Of a stretch of DNA of 64,000 nt, positions 62,990-64,000 are shown piece after piece. The translations under genes and the position numbers were made by a program. This DNA comes from Aliivibrio wodanis (lineage in GTDB: Bacteria > Pseudomonadota > Gammaproteobacteria > Enterobacterales > Vibrionaceae), in assembly GCA_000953695.1 (NCBI GenBank), contig LN554847.1, positions 747,801 through 811,800 on the forward strand, in the 5' to 3' direction. The notes beneath the pieces were generated by a model. The model was not told the origin of the DNA and made no database searches. It was given only the letters and a program-made list of their open reading frames with translations. Position 1 is the stretch's first letter. Each line of letters begins with the position of its first letter.

Positions 62990-63110
62990 TAACGCCTGCA
63001 TAACACGTTTGCTACGATACAGACCTAGCTGAATTTTAACGCCTTAATCACTGAAACTAAAGGCAAACTGACAACGCCGAATGTAGCAAATCGTGTTGAT
63101 GCATTTGTTA
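62990..63110 (-). repeat. attC site 50
   Basis: Arm pair GCTAC/GTAGC, ends GCCTGCAT and GATGCATTTGTTA. Supplies the stop of the partial DUF2971 gene; the last attC in the window. Confidence 0.93.
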
Positions 63111-64000
63111 TACAACAAAATCTACGATCTCCAACTTACCAAATATGTCATGTCTAGCTTCTTTTAACTTTAGATGGGACAAATCACGATTTTCACTAAC
63201 CAATTTCGCTATTAATAACTTGTGTTCTTTTACCATACTGTAGCCGAAGATGATTGACTTAAATCCATCAAAAGGTATTCGTTTTAGGTTTATCTCCGAA
63301 TACTCATGAAAAAAGTGAGACACTTGCTCTGGAAATTGTAAGCCAAACTCTGGTTTTATTTTTGTACCAATTTCCTCATCACAATGCATTAAAGGCAATA
63401 CTATTCTAGCTTCCTCTTCATAAGCCCACAGCTTATCTTTTGAATACAGTAGTCTCTCTGAGAACTCATGAATATCAACCCCTTTACTCAAAAGCGATTG
63501 CATCATCCCTATGGAGTTTTTAAAACTATCTGGTTGAAAATTTTCAATTGGTGCACCATTTATCCGCATCGTTCCTTTGTAGTAAGTGAGCGAAGCTCTT
63601 TTTTCTGATGTATAAGAAACATCTTTTGGTGGCAATTGTTTGAAAAATGAGTGTTGTTCATCGAAAGTAACAGCTAAACCTTGTCCCTCACTTGCGTAAT
63701 GCGTCCACATCAACTCATTCGTAGCAGACTTAGATAAAGATAAAACACCTAATTGGCAACTGAGTGCCTCAACTAAAAACGTGTTAAGTTGCTGGGCTGC
63801 TTTAACTAGGTTTTCTTTGTCATACTCTTCCATTGATTGGAAGCCCTCTTGCCTCAACATATGAGGAAATAGATCACCATATCTAACTCCACTAGGTTTA
63901 AGAAAAAAGTTTTCTAACTCCTCGTCCGATGGCGTATAAGATAAGTCCATCTGTATTTTTAAGTGTTCTTTTCTTGCCCAAGCATAATCAGCAGGTGAGA
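63108..64000 (-). CDS. DUF2971-family protein, 5' end outside the window
   Basis: At least 296 codons are open to the window edge. The frame continues upstream of the ATG at 63950 as SPADYAWARKEHLKIQ, which resembles the usual DUF2971 'FSSPxDFNDP' region, so the true start is probably beyond 64000. Core features are LSLSKSATNELMWTHYASEG, GLAVTFDEQ and KDKLWAYEEEARIVLPL. A distant relative of the protein at 47562. Confidence 0.78.
   Translation of the reverse strand, partial: SPADYAWARKEHLKIQMDLSYTPSDEELENFFLKPSGVRYGDLFPHMLRQEGFQSMEEYDKENLVKAAQQLNTFLVEALSCQLGVLSLSKSATNELMWTHYASEGQGLAVTFDEQHSFFKQLPPKDVSYTSEKRASLTYYKGTMRINGAPIENFQPDSFKNSIGMMQSLLSKGVDIHEFSERLLYSKDKLWAYEEEARIVLPLMHCDEEIGTKIKPEFGLQFPEQVSHFFHEYSEINLKRIPFDGFKSIIFGYSMVKEHKLLIAKLVSENRDLSHLKLKEARHDIFGKLEIVDFVV

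Noticed and set aside
15863-63110. Regularly spaced ~120-bp repeats as a CRISPR array
   Set aside because: Repeats are imperfect, long and palindromic, spacing varies from hundreds of bases to kilobases, and the spacers carry genes; these are attC sites.

Overview
The window looks like a Vibrionaceae chromosome, most probably Aliivibrio. This is inferred from the AT-rich composition, the families of the left-hand genes (Cti fatty-acid isomerase, a DUF3332 lipoprotein, an OFA-family transporter, YjiH) and a large array of vibrio-type attC repeats. The species cannot be fixed from the sequence alone.

Bases 1-15,300 are ordinary chromosomal genes: a small membrane protein, a DUF3332 lipoprotein, an OFA-type MFS transporter, cis/trans fatty-acid isomerase (cti), a PilZ protein, a chemoreceptor paired with a sugar-type solute-binding protein, an FAD oxidoreductase, an ABC-class ATPase and a YjiH-type membrane protein. 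Bases 15,300-15,860 hold decayed IS110 and IS4 remnants.

From 15,863 to the right edge the DNA is a sedentary (super)integron. About 50 attC sites, mostly 117-121 bp, separate short cassettes. On the minus strand the sites read TAACAAA...GGCGTTA, and duplicated cassettes usually carry the same attC at their minus-strand 3' side. The array is therefore oriented leftwards: this is its distal part, and attI plus the integrase should lie beyond the right edge. Cargo includes toxin-antitoxin pairs (five near-identical RelE/ParE-type copies, two relBE-like, yefM-yoeB, two higBA-like), many GNAT acetyltransferases, three catB-type acetyltransferases, a TIR-like protein, a membrane/deoxyribosyltransferase-fold pair, a K+ channel, a nuclease-helicase, a HEPN-like protein, an LRAT-like protein, DUF2971 and DUF922 proteins and a methyltransferase. 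A ~460-bp cassette without a conserved ORF occurs five times.

Mobile elements cut into the array: one IS66, two IS110, one IS91-like element carrying a tyrosine recombinase, and four IS30. Both IS110 copies sit at the same base of an attC. Each carries a 205-nt leader that folds into a closed multi-branch RNA. One loop holds the sequence of the left half of the attC target and the complement of its right half, and a segment next to the closing stem repeats the element's own right end. This looks like an IS110 bridge RNA aimed at integron attC sites, and I regard it as the most interesting observation here. The IS30 and IS66 copies show flank mismatches that imply deletions of cassettes.
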